A stretch of DNA of 64,000 bases from contig CM040446.1 of NCBI GenBank assembly GCA_022749755.1, positions 16,678,080 through 16,742,079 of the forward strand. The letters are read 5' to 3'. Source of the stretch: Azadirachta indica (lineage: Eukaryota; Streptophyta; Magnoliopsida; Sapindales; Meliaceae). The position numbers were made by a program, and so were the translations under genes. The notes below the pieces were generated by a model. That model saw only the letters and a list, made by a program, of their open reading frames with translations. It was not told the DNA's origin and ran no database searches. Below are positions 24,424 to 35,800 of the stretch, one piece after another (position 1 is the first letter of the stretch; the number at the start of each line of letters is the position of its first letter).

Positions 24424-25256
24424 TTAATAAAGAGACAGACAGAGAATGAATATGTAATAGGTAGCTGCATTAATTTAATTAGACAGAAATTTTAGCTTAA
24501 ATTTAGAAATTGGACGGTGAGATATTTGCTTGCTATCACAGATTATTTGGCTTAATTTTTCTCTCATTCTTTTCGCTTGTTTCATTTCCTTAATTTTTCT
24601 CTCATCCTCAGTACTAGTGTGGTGTACAAATGTGCAATTCTTTTCTTTTTACTTGATTAAACGACAAGTTGCTCATCATATGAGTATTGTGGCTGACCAG
24701 CAATCTTTAACTTGAAAGTGTTGGACACGCTGACTCCACAACATTGTTTGTTTATAATAGAAAGATATCATCGCTCAATGGGTTCATTCTAAGAAAAGGA
24801 TTATAATATTAGAATCAATAGTTTACTCTTGTAATCAATCAGATGGGCTTGATAGATGTCAACCAAAGTTTCAAGGCCAATGGGCTTGCTTAAGCCCATT
24901 TTATAAAACGTAAATGTAATTTCATCCCACCACAAGAAGAATAATAGTAGTTTGTTTGATATTTAAACGAAGTTGTTAGAAAAACACGTGAACTTGGAGG
25001 GAAAAGATGGTGGCATGTTGTGTACGTATGAAAGTTGGAAGTGGAAAATGACAGTACATACGGTTGGAATGTCTTTGTCGTTTGTGAGTGGTGCCAATTG
25101 AAGCCATATATTTATATGTCAACGGTAATAATGCACGATCGTGCTGTGATATTACAGGCCCCCTAAGATTCGTCCCTTTTTTGGAATGAGGTAACGCCCA
25201 ATTCAATCAACAAGCCCAGGCCAGCTCTTTCTTCTTTTTTTGTTTTATAAGTCTAT

Positions 25257-25290
25257 TATTTGTTTTGTTTTGTTTTGTTTTGTTTTGTTT
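25257..25290. repeat. TTTTG pentanucleotide microsatellite
   Basis: About seven perfect TTTTG units, visible directly. Confidence 0.9.
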
Positions 25291-25484
25291 CGTACATTTG
25301 GTTCATTGAGTATTAATCTTTAATTGATGAAGTAATCGGGAGGCGTGGGGAAGTTGTGGTTGAAAAGGGTATCTATGACAAGACAGCAATAAGATAAAAT
25401 CGAAGAAATAAGTATTTAATGGTGAGATAATTGAGATTTTTGACTTCAGATATGAATGAATGAAAAGGTACTCCACCATCTTCC

Positions 25485-25489
<5 letters not shown>

Positions 25490-25520
<31 letters not shown>
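25490..25520. repeat. TA dinucleotide microsatellite
   Basis: About fifteen uninterrupted TA units. Confidence 0.9.
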
Positions 25521-25523
<3 letters not shown>

Positions 25524-25611
25524 AAGATATTAAAAAAGTGCAAGTGCACTCTCCAATATTACAAATTTTCTCTTCTTTCTGTCTGTCATTAATGAATCGT
25601 CATACATGCAT

Positions 25612-25659
25612 ACACACACACACATACATACATACATACATACATACATACATACATAC
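25612..25659. repeat. CA / CATA compound microsatellite
   Basis: A short CA run followed by about nine CATA units. Confidence 0.9.
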
Positions 25660-27913
25660 TACATTTATTTAATCAACTGAGCCTGTTTTAAATAAAAGTT
25701 CACCCAAAATGGGTTTTTATTAACTTCACAAAAAATAAGATTTTCAGGAACCAATTTGTAATTAATTTTTATTAGCAGCTGCCACATCCCAACTTCAGGT
25801 AGGTTGTGATTCTATGTTGTTTATTGTTATACTCAGAGACATATATACATTTGTCTCTTGCATTCAGTTCTGTACCAAACAACAGCCAGTCCCTGTATAA
25901 AATCATGAATGGAACCAAACAAAACCTGCCTACTAGGTACGAAATTTAATTATTGGTCCCTCATTTTTTACTTTGTCTCTTTCTAATCTCTGTAACTTTG
26001 AAAACTCGCGTTTCCACTCAAAATCCACGAGAGAGAAAAAGAAAATGAAAGAAAACTTCATAAAGCTACTAACTTTTACAATAACATTGGATCTTGAATT
26101 AGATTCCGTTACATTAAAACGTAGACTGTCGCTGTGGCCCTACATTAATATTTAAATCAATTGAAATATTATAATGAGAATTAATTTGACCCCCGAAATT
26201 TTTTCAAAAATTAAAAAAGTATACATAAAGTTCAAAGGATGAGGGAGGGATGAGGCTTGTAAGAAATGATCAAACTGTTTTCTTCTTTTTGCATTCAAGC
26301 ACCCCATAGTTAATGCTAAGAAAATGATTACTTCATACCTAATCTAATTATTATCATTATGGAGGGTTAAACGGAAGGCACATATTTCTGTTAACTGGAA
26401 TCCATTGTTATTTGTACATGATCTGAATCTGATCTCATATGTTGATGTTAACTGGTCATGTTCACAAAAATATATATTACATCCACAGTCCACACACTAA
26501 CACTCTCATTTAATTATTATTTGTTAATTAATGCCTTCGACTTTAATCGTAATGGGTTATTATCAAATTTTTTCTTTAAAATTTTAAGATTGTATTGGTT
26601 AGATAAAATATTTAAAAAATATATAAAAAAAATCTCATTGATCATTACTCAACTAATTTCAACTAACACATTTATTCAAATGCTCTCAATTTTTAAGTTT
26701 TATGTTATTTAATTAATTATAAAAGGCCTTTTAGTCTCAAAGGTCTGATCTAATACCTATGTAACTTTCTAATAGTTTTAAAAATATTTTTGTAAGTCCA
26801 ATAAAATAACAGTAATACTCCTATATATTAATTATTATTTAAGAAAAGATAACTAAAAAATCTCTAAAACAAAATTTGACAAAATATAATATAGTTATGC
26901 AAAATAACAATATTATTTTAATAATATATTAATAAAATAATTGTATTATAATTATTTATAATAAATTAAATAAAAATAAATTACAAAAATTTGTAATTAT
27001 TATAAATAAAAATTATAAAAATAAATATCAATATTTTAGATTTATTTTACACATATTTATAATAAATATTTACAACTATATTGTAATTAAAATAAAATAA
27101 ATATATATTTAAAATGTGAATAAAATAATAAAAAATAAATATCAATGAAAATGAATAAATTTGTAACGCATTAATAAATATTTATATTATTACTATGCTA
27201 TAAAATAATAGCATTATTTGTTTAATCAATATATTTTAAATAAATCTATTGTATTTTATTAAATTTTAAAAATTTAATAGTCATTTTTCTTAGATAATTG
27301 TATAAGGACAAAATATAATATATTTATTAATTAAAATATTATTTTAATAATATATTAATAAATAATTATTTGAAAAAAATAATAGTTATTTAAGAAAAAT
27401 AACTAATAAATTTTTAATTAAAATAATACTATTAGCTATTTTTTAAAATAATTATTATTTATATAACAGTATAATTATTATTTTATAATAAATTAAAAAT
27501 TTTAAAATTAATTTTTAAATTATTAAAATTTATAAGAGTATTAAATCAAATCTGTAGATTAAAATAATTTTTATAATTAATTAATTAACAAAAAATTTAA
27601 AAATTGAGGATATTTTAATAAATATATCATCTAAATTAGTTAACTAATGGTTGAGGAGTGGTTTTGAATATGTTTCTTAATTTTTTTATTTAACTGAGAC
27701 AATCTCAAATGTGAAGGGTGGAATTTGATAATAAACCTAAACATAATTTTAGAAAATGGCATGGATGAAATTTGGGTGAAAGGTATGGCTACTTTCATGA
27801 AGTTGCCAGCTTAAAAGGATTCTATGCATCCCATCCCAACTCACTTCACTTCAGTTGTGGTGGTGTAGAAAACTAATCCTGTCCGAATCACAGACAGAAA
27901 GAGAAAGAGAAAA

Positions 27914-29155
27914 ATGGAATATTCTGGTGAAGAATTCGACGTGATAGTGGTGGGTGCTGGAATCATGGGCAGCTCCACCGCCTATCAACTTGCCAAAAGA
28001 GGTCAGAAAACTTTACTACTAGAGCAATTCGATTTCTTGCACCACCGTGGCTCCTCACACGGCGAGTCCCGCACAATCCGTGCTACTTACCCGGAAGATT
28101 ACTACTTTCCCATGGTACTTGAATCTTCTCTTCTATGGGAGCAAGCTCAATCCGAAATCGGCTACAAGGTGCATTTCAAAGCTCATCATTTCGACGTGGG
28201 TCCGTACGAAAGCAAGTCTCTCCGCTCTGTTATTTCCAGCTGCGAAAAAAACTCGATATCTCATCAGGTTCTTGACCGTCGCCAAGTGTTTGATAAATTT
28301 TCTGGCCGGTTTGACCTACCGGAGAATTGGGTTGGTGTGGCGACTGAGCTTGGTGGAATAATTAAACCCACCAAAGCAGTGTCGATGTTTCAAACTTTAG
28401 CTATTAAAAATGGAGCTATTCTTAGAGATAACACGGAGGTAAAAACGATACTGAAAGATAATGTGAAGGGAGGAGGAGGAGTTACAGTGGTTATTAGCAA
28501 TGGCGACAAATTTTGGGGTAAAAAATGTGTGGTGACGGCTGGAGCCTGGGTGGGAAAGTTGGTTAAAAGCATTAGTGGCATTGAATTACCAATTCAACCT
28601 GTGGAAACCAGTGTTTGTTACTGGAGGATTAAAGAAGGAAATGAGGCAGCATATGCTGTGGGTGGAGATTTTCCAACTTTTGCCAGCTACGGTGATACCT
28701 ACATATATGGTACGCCGTCCTTGGAGTATCCGGGACTAATTAAAATCGCAGTGCATGGCGGCTACCCGTGTGACCCGGATAAGAGGCCCTGGGGACCCGG
28801 GATTCCTTTGGATTCATTGAAGGAATGGATTGAAGGGATTTTTGCGGGTCGAGTTGACTCAAGTGGACCTGTTGCTACTCAATTGTGCGTGTATTCAGTG
28901 ACCCCAGATGAGGATTTTGTGATTGATTTTCTGGATGGAGTGTTTGGGAAGGATTTGGTGATCGGCGGCGGGTTTTCGGGTCATGGTTTCAAGATGGCTC
29001 CGGTGGTGGGAAGGATATTGGCTGATCTTGTGCTTAGCGGCGAAGCTAATGGAGTGGAGTTAAAGCACTTTAGAGTGGACAGGTTTAAGGAGAATCCTAA
29101 AGGGAATATCAAAGATTTTGAAGATCAAATCATTTTGCGTGTCAATCCAGAGTGA
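27914..29155 (+). CDS. SOX: Sarcosine/pipecolate oxidase, FAD-dependent
   Basis: Intronless gene for a 413-aa flavoprotein amine oxidase of the DadA/MSOX family. The plant member is reported to oxidise L-pipecolate (and sarcosine) in lysine breakdown. Visible features: FAD-binding VVGAGIMGSSTAYQLAKRG (residues 12-30), the GSSHGESR flavin loop (46-53), Cys325 in LCVYSVTPDEDFVID, which aligns with the cysteine that binds FAD covalently in monomeric sarcosine oxidase, and the C-terminal GGGFSGHGFKMAP (351-363). The start is the first ATG after a purine-rich leader, and the family N-terminus follows at once. The last residues are VNPE, so no SKL-type peroxisomal signal is present. A possible AATAAA signal lies at 29207-29212. 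Its Arabidopsis counterpart At2g24580 sits beside WRKY17 and RSZ22a. Confidence 0.93.
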   Translation: MEYSGEEFDVIVVGAGIMGSSTAYQLAKRGQKTLLLEQFDFLHHRGSSHGESRTIRATYPEDYYFPMVLESSLLWEQAQSEIGYKVHFKAHHFDVGPYESKSLRSVISSCEKNSISHQVLDRRQVFDKFSGRFDLPENWVGVATELGGIIKPTKAVSMFQTLAIKNGAILRDNTEVKTILKDNVKGGGGVTVVISNGDKFWGKKCVVTAGAWVGKLVKSISGIELPIQPVETSVCYWRIKEGNEAAYAVGGDFPTFASYGDTYIYGTPSLEYPGLIKIAVHGGYPCDPDKRPWGPGIPLDSLKEWIEGIFAGRVDSSGPVATQLCVYSVTPDEDFVIDFLDGVFGKDLVIGGGFSGHGFKMAPVVGRILADLVLSGEANGVELKHFRVDRFKENPKGNIKDFEDQIILRVNPE

Positions 29156-29889
29156 ACTCTTTGATCAGTGATTCTTGTTTCCTGAAAACCGTTCCCCAAT
29201 CTATGTAATAAAATATAGTAATGGGTATCTTGTTTTGTTTACGTTTGCATGCTCAGTAAGCTCCCTTACGCAATTTTATCCTATAGGGTGTACATCTTGC
29301 TATAAAACAATAACGTTGCCTGCGTATAACTAAGAAAATTGGCTTCTAGAATCTTGTAACAATTTGACAGTAATTACATTCAACCTTTTGTTTGGATTCA
29401 TTTAAAAAGAAAAAAAAGGAAAAAAAGATTCTCAACCTATTACTTCCTGTAGTAGTAACAAGTAACCTTTTTTTTTATTGGACCTAACCAAGCAATCCTG
29501 AGATTTATGAAAATACAAATAGGAAATCACAGTTGCCTGGTCGAGCTAAAATAATCAATCAATCTGACCATATCTAGAAAGAAAAACTCGGGTTATTATA
29601 CAAAGAAGCTCAATGCTCATTTGAGGCATAATTATGGTTGGAATCCCATACTTGTCCTGCCTTCAAACCAAAGAGAGAACCTGCAGATGAGGAAAATTAG
29701 GGCTCTTTCATCATATGAAGAATTACTAAAACCTATTTCTATACATTGAAATTAAAATCCTCAATCAAGAAACTTAGCTTTACATTTTAAACCACTAACT
29801 CTGTCTAAAATATTTGAAAGATTATGTCAGAATTTGCAACAACCATGCCACGACAGAAGGAAGGAAAGATTGCTAACCAGTATGTCTCG
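29156..29889. other. Convergent spacer between SOX (+) and the coiled-coil gene (-)
   Basis: Holds both 3'UTRs. AATAAA at 29207-29212 probably serves SOX. No gene is seen. Confidence 0.55.
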
Positions 29890-32800
29890 TCAAAATACAA
29901 AACTTGCCAGAAGAGTGTGCAATACAGCCCAATATACTATAATACTAAGCCGTAAAGCAGGTTGTCGCATGAGTGCCCGATCACAAGAAACCCTGGGAGA
30001 TTGCATGTGTAAGATAAACTTAAGCCAACTTCTGGCATGTGGATGAGCCTCAAAGTTTAAAAAGAAATAAATAAAGAAACGGAAATGCCTTACCATAGGC
30101 CATCTATCATGTCTGTTACGGGTCTTGTAAATCTTGGGACTATTCTTGATGTGGTAAGCGACTTGAAGCCATGAACTACATAGGAAAAAAGGTAAAATAC
30201 ATAAATAATGTGTTTCATGAATTATACAACTTAGAAGAGCAAAATAGAAGGGTAAAAAGTTTAGCAATGCAGGATTACCTTTATCATCATCTTCATCTTC
30301 TAACCTATCATTGGTACTACCAGGTTCTGTATCAATAGCAATGGCCACTTGATCGCTATTATTGACTTTCCGCAGAGATGTAGTGGACATTGCTATTTGA
30401 TCATTATTATTGACTTTCCGCATAGATGTACTGGAGGGTCCAGGCACTGCCCACTTGTTTAACTGAATATGAACATCCATCAAGATTGAGTTATTTATCA
30501 CAAGAATAAAGTTGCTATGAAATAGACCTTACCAGCTGAACCAACTAGTAAGCACTGAAAACTAGCGAACTAGCCCAAAACTACTTAATTGTTCTTTCCT
30601 TTCATCTTCCCGTGCTACTTAACATTAACAAATCAATATCTACAACCATGTTGAAGATACAGAAGATAGAGTGGGAATGCAAATAGGACTGCCTATGATA
30701 ATTAACAGGCATGAATGCATGATCATGTTTACATTTAGAAACTTGTAATAGGAAAACAGGTGTATTTTTTGTTTTGTTCATTTTATGCATTAAACTAATA
30801 ATTGGTTTGAATATTTAAAGATCATACTTCACCTATCAGAATTTTATATAACATGCGGTAGATAGTAAAGTGATTAACAAATTTAACAAATATCTCAGAT
30901 GACTCACCAGAGGTTCAACTTGTGAAATTTCAGAGGTTAAACTGGCTGCCCGGCCTGAATCTCCAACATCTTCAAGCATGTTTATGTGTGCCTCCTTCTC
31001 ACGTAAGGCATTCTCAAGAATTTCTTCTCTGCGAGTTAACTCTTGTACTTTCTTCCTTTCTACTTGCAACAATGCATCGCGGCTTTGGGCCACCACCCGC
31101 AGATCCTCAACCTCAGATATGATACCCGCAAATTTTTTCTCAAGTATCTCCTTGCACTCATGTACCTGTTTCAGTACATGACTGCTTTCATTATCAAGAT
31201 GCACATCATGCACACCAACCTGAGAAAGTATGGTGTCAAACCAAGACAGAAACTCCCGGATCTCATCAGAATCTCTCTTGTTACTCATCTGAGATGCAAC
31301 AAGAGCGTCATTGGTGCATCTAGTGACCTCCTGTCTCAAGAAAGAGATCTCAGCATCCCGCTCTTGCAGTTGTGATTGAAGGTTTTCAACCTCACCGAGA
31401 AGAGTTTCAGACATATGATGAAGCTCATCAAACTTGGTCACAGTAACAGAAAGCCTTTTTGCAATCTTCCCACGAGAAGCCTCAAGGTTCTCCAAATCTA
31501 GGTTCTTCTGTCGCACAACTTTTTCCAATTCCTCAAGTTTGTTCTTCGTCTCATCCATTTGAATCTCCTCCTCATCAAGTGCTTGCGTTAGAGCCTCTAT
31601 TTCTGCGATATAAAACAGCATTCAAAATTAGAAGATTTACCTAAATTAGGCACTAAATAACGAATCATAAAGGTGCAGACTCAAACTCAACAAAACTGAC
31701 CTTGGTCTTTGGCAGCTAGCATATCAGAGAGTGATCTCACCCTGTCCTTTGACTCTATTAAAGCAGCTTGCTCATCTTGCAGCTCCTTTAATCTCCCCTC
31801 TAATATGCTTTGTTCCTCCTCCATTGCCTTCGTTTGTTGCTCCATATCATGTACCCGAGTTTGTGCAGATTGAAGATCTAGTGAGTAGCTTCGAGCAGCA
31901 GCTTCAGCTTCCTTAATTTGACTAACAAGCTCTGAGCAAATTCTGTCTGTTTGTATGTCCTTCTCCTGAAGCTCTCTCTGCATATTTGCAATGGTGATTT
32001 TCATTTCCTTAAGGTTACTTTCTACAAATTCAGTTTTCATAACAGCAAAATCCTTCAGAGTCGATAATAATCTGTCTGCAATAGCCTTGATAAATTCCTC
32101 AGAGGCAAAGTTAGTCTGCCCACCAAAAGGAAGTCCTCCATCAACAATTGTTGCAGAATATTCTCCAACCAACTCAGCTTTTCTGATTTCAATTTCTATG
32201 ATTGAATTAGCACATGCTTCATAAAGCAAGGCAATGTTTCTGTGCAACAACATGATATCCAAGTCCTTCCATTTTTCAATTGATTCCAAACGAGTAATGT
32301 CTCTCTTCAAGGCTTCAAATGACTTTTTCTGGGAAGTCATTTCTCCAGAAAGGATCTCCATTACTTTAAATACACTGTTTGCTTTATCATGTAACAGCTT
32401 AGGGTGCTTGTGTAATTTATCTGTCAAAGCATCAAAATCGCTTTCCAATTCCTGCAGAGTACATCCAATAGAACTACATAGTTCTATTATTACACCATCA
32501 TCAACCTGGTCTTGCACTTTGGCCCCTGCCCATAAATCCTTAAACAGGCTATTCTCCTGAAAAGGACCGTACGAGAAACACAAAGATGCAAATAAGTCAA
32601 ACTGAGTATCTCTGTGTCGAAAAGCAACAAACATGTTAGTAGCATCTAATCATCCACTTAACATAGGAGGTTGTCATAACCAGTGATGACCAAAAGTATA
32701 GGTAATACGAAAAAAGATATAGTAGGAACATAATAAAATGTAACAAATGATATTAGATGCATCATGTCACACAAGTAGAGAGACATAAACCAGGAAACAG

Positions 32801-35800
32801 AGGAGGTACCAAGTTCATAACAACAATACCTTGTCTGCTGAATTGCTGGAACTAATGCCACCATATGCACTTAAAATGGGCATGCTAACTAAATCAGTAG
32901 AATCACCTTGCTTCATACATGACTCTACATAAACCTCCAAATTGTGCAGAAATTCCATGTCCTTGGAGAGAACATCAGCTAGTAAACTATCAATATCAAG
33001 AAATCCCTTCTTGAGTTCATTTATTGCAGATTTTAATACCAACAGTTCAGCATACTGTTTCTGTTGTCCTTCAGAGAAAACTGTAGTTAACCTTTCAAGA
33101 CGAGCAAGAGCTTCAAGTTTGGCGGCTTCAGATACATCCCTTTCCCGGGAGATTTCTGAGAGTTCACTTGCAGCTTTTTCTAACTCCTCCTGGAGGACAT
33201 CATTTCTCTCTTGAACTTCATTCAATTCTGCAACCAGTAGCTCTGCCGCTCTTCTAGATTTCCTCGATTCTTGTTCTGAAGAAGTCAGAGCTGCATGCAA
33301 ATCGTGGAACTGTTTCCCAATTTGTTCCAACTTCTGAACTGGATCACTAATAGTAACATCACCACCAACATCAATGCCACTTAAGGCATTCATTGTCACA
33401 TTCAAAATATGTTCTCTCTCTTGCAATAAGTGCTCGGCTTCCGTCAAACTATTCCTCAAGAGCAGTCTCTCAGATTCTAGGGCTTTCACCATGTCAGGGT
33501 AAGTGGATAAGTCCCTAATTCTCTGTTCATAATCTGTAAGAGCATTTTCCCTGTGACTGATCTCAGATTTCAAGTGTTCAAATTTACTGGTCATCTCTTC
33601 CAAGGCTTGTTTCAGACTATCCCGCTGTTGCACTAATGACTTCCCTTTTCTAACAGCAACATTTAACTTTTCTCTTAGAGAAGCTGATTTCTGCTCCTCC
33701 TGAGTAAGGAGTTCTTGCAACTCCTGCCTTTTTTTATCAAGGACTGCGACTTCCAAAATCAAAGATTGCTGTTTGTCCATATATTTATCTCTCTCCTCCT
33801 TCACATGAATCAGGTTATGCAAAGCATCCTCCAGGTCATTCTTCAGGCCTGATATATCCACTTCCTCGTTAATTAGCAAAACTCTGCTTCCTGATTCATC
33901 GGGACTTACATCAGCTTCTTCAGTTCGGTGCTCATTAACTGAATCTTCGGATACAGCTTTTATTGCAGAAATGGTCAAGTAGTGGTCTATAAGCTTCCTC
34001 AATAAAACTTCCAAGCACTTGGTACTACTTAGTCCCGAAACCAACTCTTTCACACCAGGATCCTGCAATGCATCACAAACCAAATCCTCCAATCTACTTA
34101 TCTCACCTTCAATGTTTTGAATGCGCTCCTCAATCCCAACTTTCTCTTCCAATTTCTCCTGCAAACCAGTCATTTCACTCTGCAGTTTGTCCTTCTCAAG
34201 TTCAAATTGGACCGCCTGCACTAACAATTTCTCATGATCAGAAGTCAGAAACTTCATTCTTTCAGAAAGATGCTCTCTCTCATGAACAACAGCTTGGAGG
34301 TCTGCCTCAAGCTCAGATATCCTGTTTTGTGACTCTTCCAAATCAGCATTCACTAAACGGCAATATTCTTCCAGGTCATCAATCTTCTGCTGGAGACCAC
34401 TCCTATCATGATTAGCCTCCAACAGTGCAGCTGCTAACCACTCAATCCTATCCTCAGGTTCCATAGACCTCAAGTGTGAAGGCATATTGATCCCGTCCAA
34501 AAGTTCTTCCCATCTCTGCACCAAGTGGTTTCTCTCCATTAATGATTGTTCCAGCATTTCATTTTGTTCAGCCAACCCATAAAACTTACTTTGAAGCTCT
34601 TCATATTTCCTTCTCATATCGTCCGCCAAACTTGAGCTCGGCGGTGCATCTTCTTTCCAGGCATCAGTAGCAATAAAACCAGTATCAGAGTGGGAAATAC
34701 CCACAGAACTCTTCTGATCCCAATCAGTTACAGGCAAAGAGTTACCAGTAGCTGACCGTGCTAACCAATCAACCTTTTCGATAATGTCTCTTGAGTGGAA
34801 CTGTTCTGGTAGATCTAGGTCTTCCAGAATCTCTTCAACTCTCTGGAGTACTGAGTCTTTAAGAAGGAATGATTCTCTTAGAGCCGTAGCTGAGTTGCGA
34901 ATGTACGAAAGCTCAGATTCAAGAGCTTCCACGCGCTCACCTGCCTCCATATAAGCCTTAAGTTTCGTTTCTAGCTCATGAAGCCTATCATCCCTCAACT
35001 GTAACTCTTGTTCACATTTCTCAAGTTCGTTGGATGTCTCAGCCAGAGACTGCTTCAGACTATCACGCTGCACAACCAAACCTTTCCCCTTGGAAACAGC
35101 AATGCCAAGCTTCTCTCTGATAGAAGATACCCGTTGTTCTGATTGTTCAAGTTCACTAACTTTTTCTTTTAATTCAGAATGCACAACAGCAAGGGCTTCT
35201 TCTGCCTGCTTTAAACTTGCCTTGAGGACAACAACTTCAGTTTCATGCTGAAGGTTCAAAGCATTTAACTGGTACATCTTCTCTTGCAGTTCTCTCAATT
35301 CTGTCTCAATAGATCCAAATTCTTCTCTGAAGGAACTCACTTGCGTACCAGCTTCTTCGTACCTCTGAACAAGTGAAGACACTAATGATTCAAGGTGTGA
35401 AACTGGTGTTTTATCTAAGTCAATCTCGGCATTTTCCAGTTTTAGTACAACCTCAACATCATCTATTAACTTCTGAACAGCATTGGAATTAAGAAAACTT
35501 CTGCTGAATTGTTCAATATCATTTGTTCTACTAATCAACTCTGAATTAAGTTCATTGTTTAGAGATTGGAGCTGCAGTCTCTCACCCAGAAACTTTTCCA
35601 GTTGTTCAACAATGGGCTTATACTTGATGTAGTCAATGGGTTCAGATAGTGCCCCAACTTGAATGTCCAACAGCAGTTCATCATCCACAGAGCCACATGA
35701 ATAGATTATAAGTTTCCTCAGATCACCATATATGGTGTGCAACATAGCCGAAGCTGATTCATTCTCTCTAAGCAAATCATTGAACTTCTCATTCACTTCT

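Larger units (their letters stand above)
24424..27913. other. AT-rich spacer with microsatellites
   Basis: No gene. It holds a TTTTG pentanucleotide repeat (about 25257-25290), a TA tract (about 25490-25520), a CATA/CA repeat (about 25612-25659) and an extremely AT-rich kilobase (about 26550-27640). The promoter of the oxidase gene must lie in the last few hundred bases. Small open frames here are low-complexity. Confidence 0.6.

Noticed and set aside
24976..25206. 76-codon minus-strand frame in the RHM-SOX spacer
   Set aside because: No recognisable domain, atypical codon use and an isolated position.
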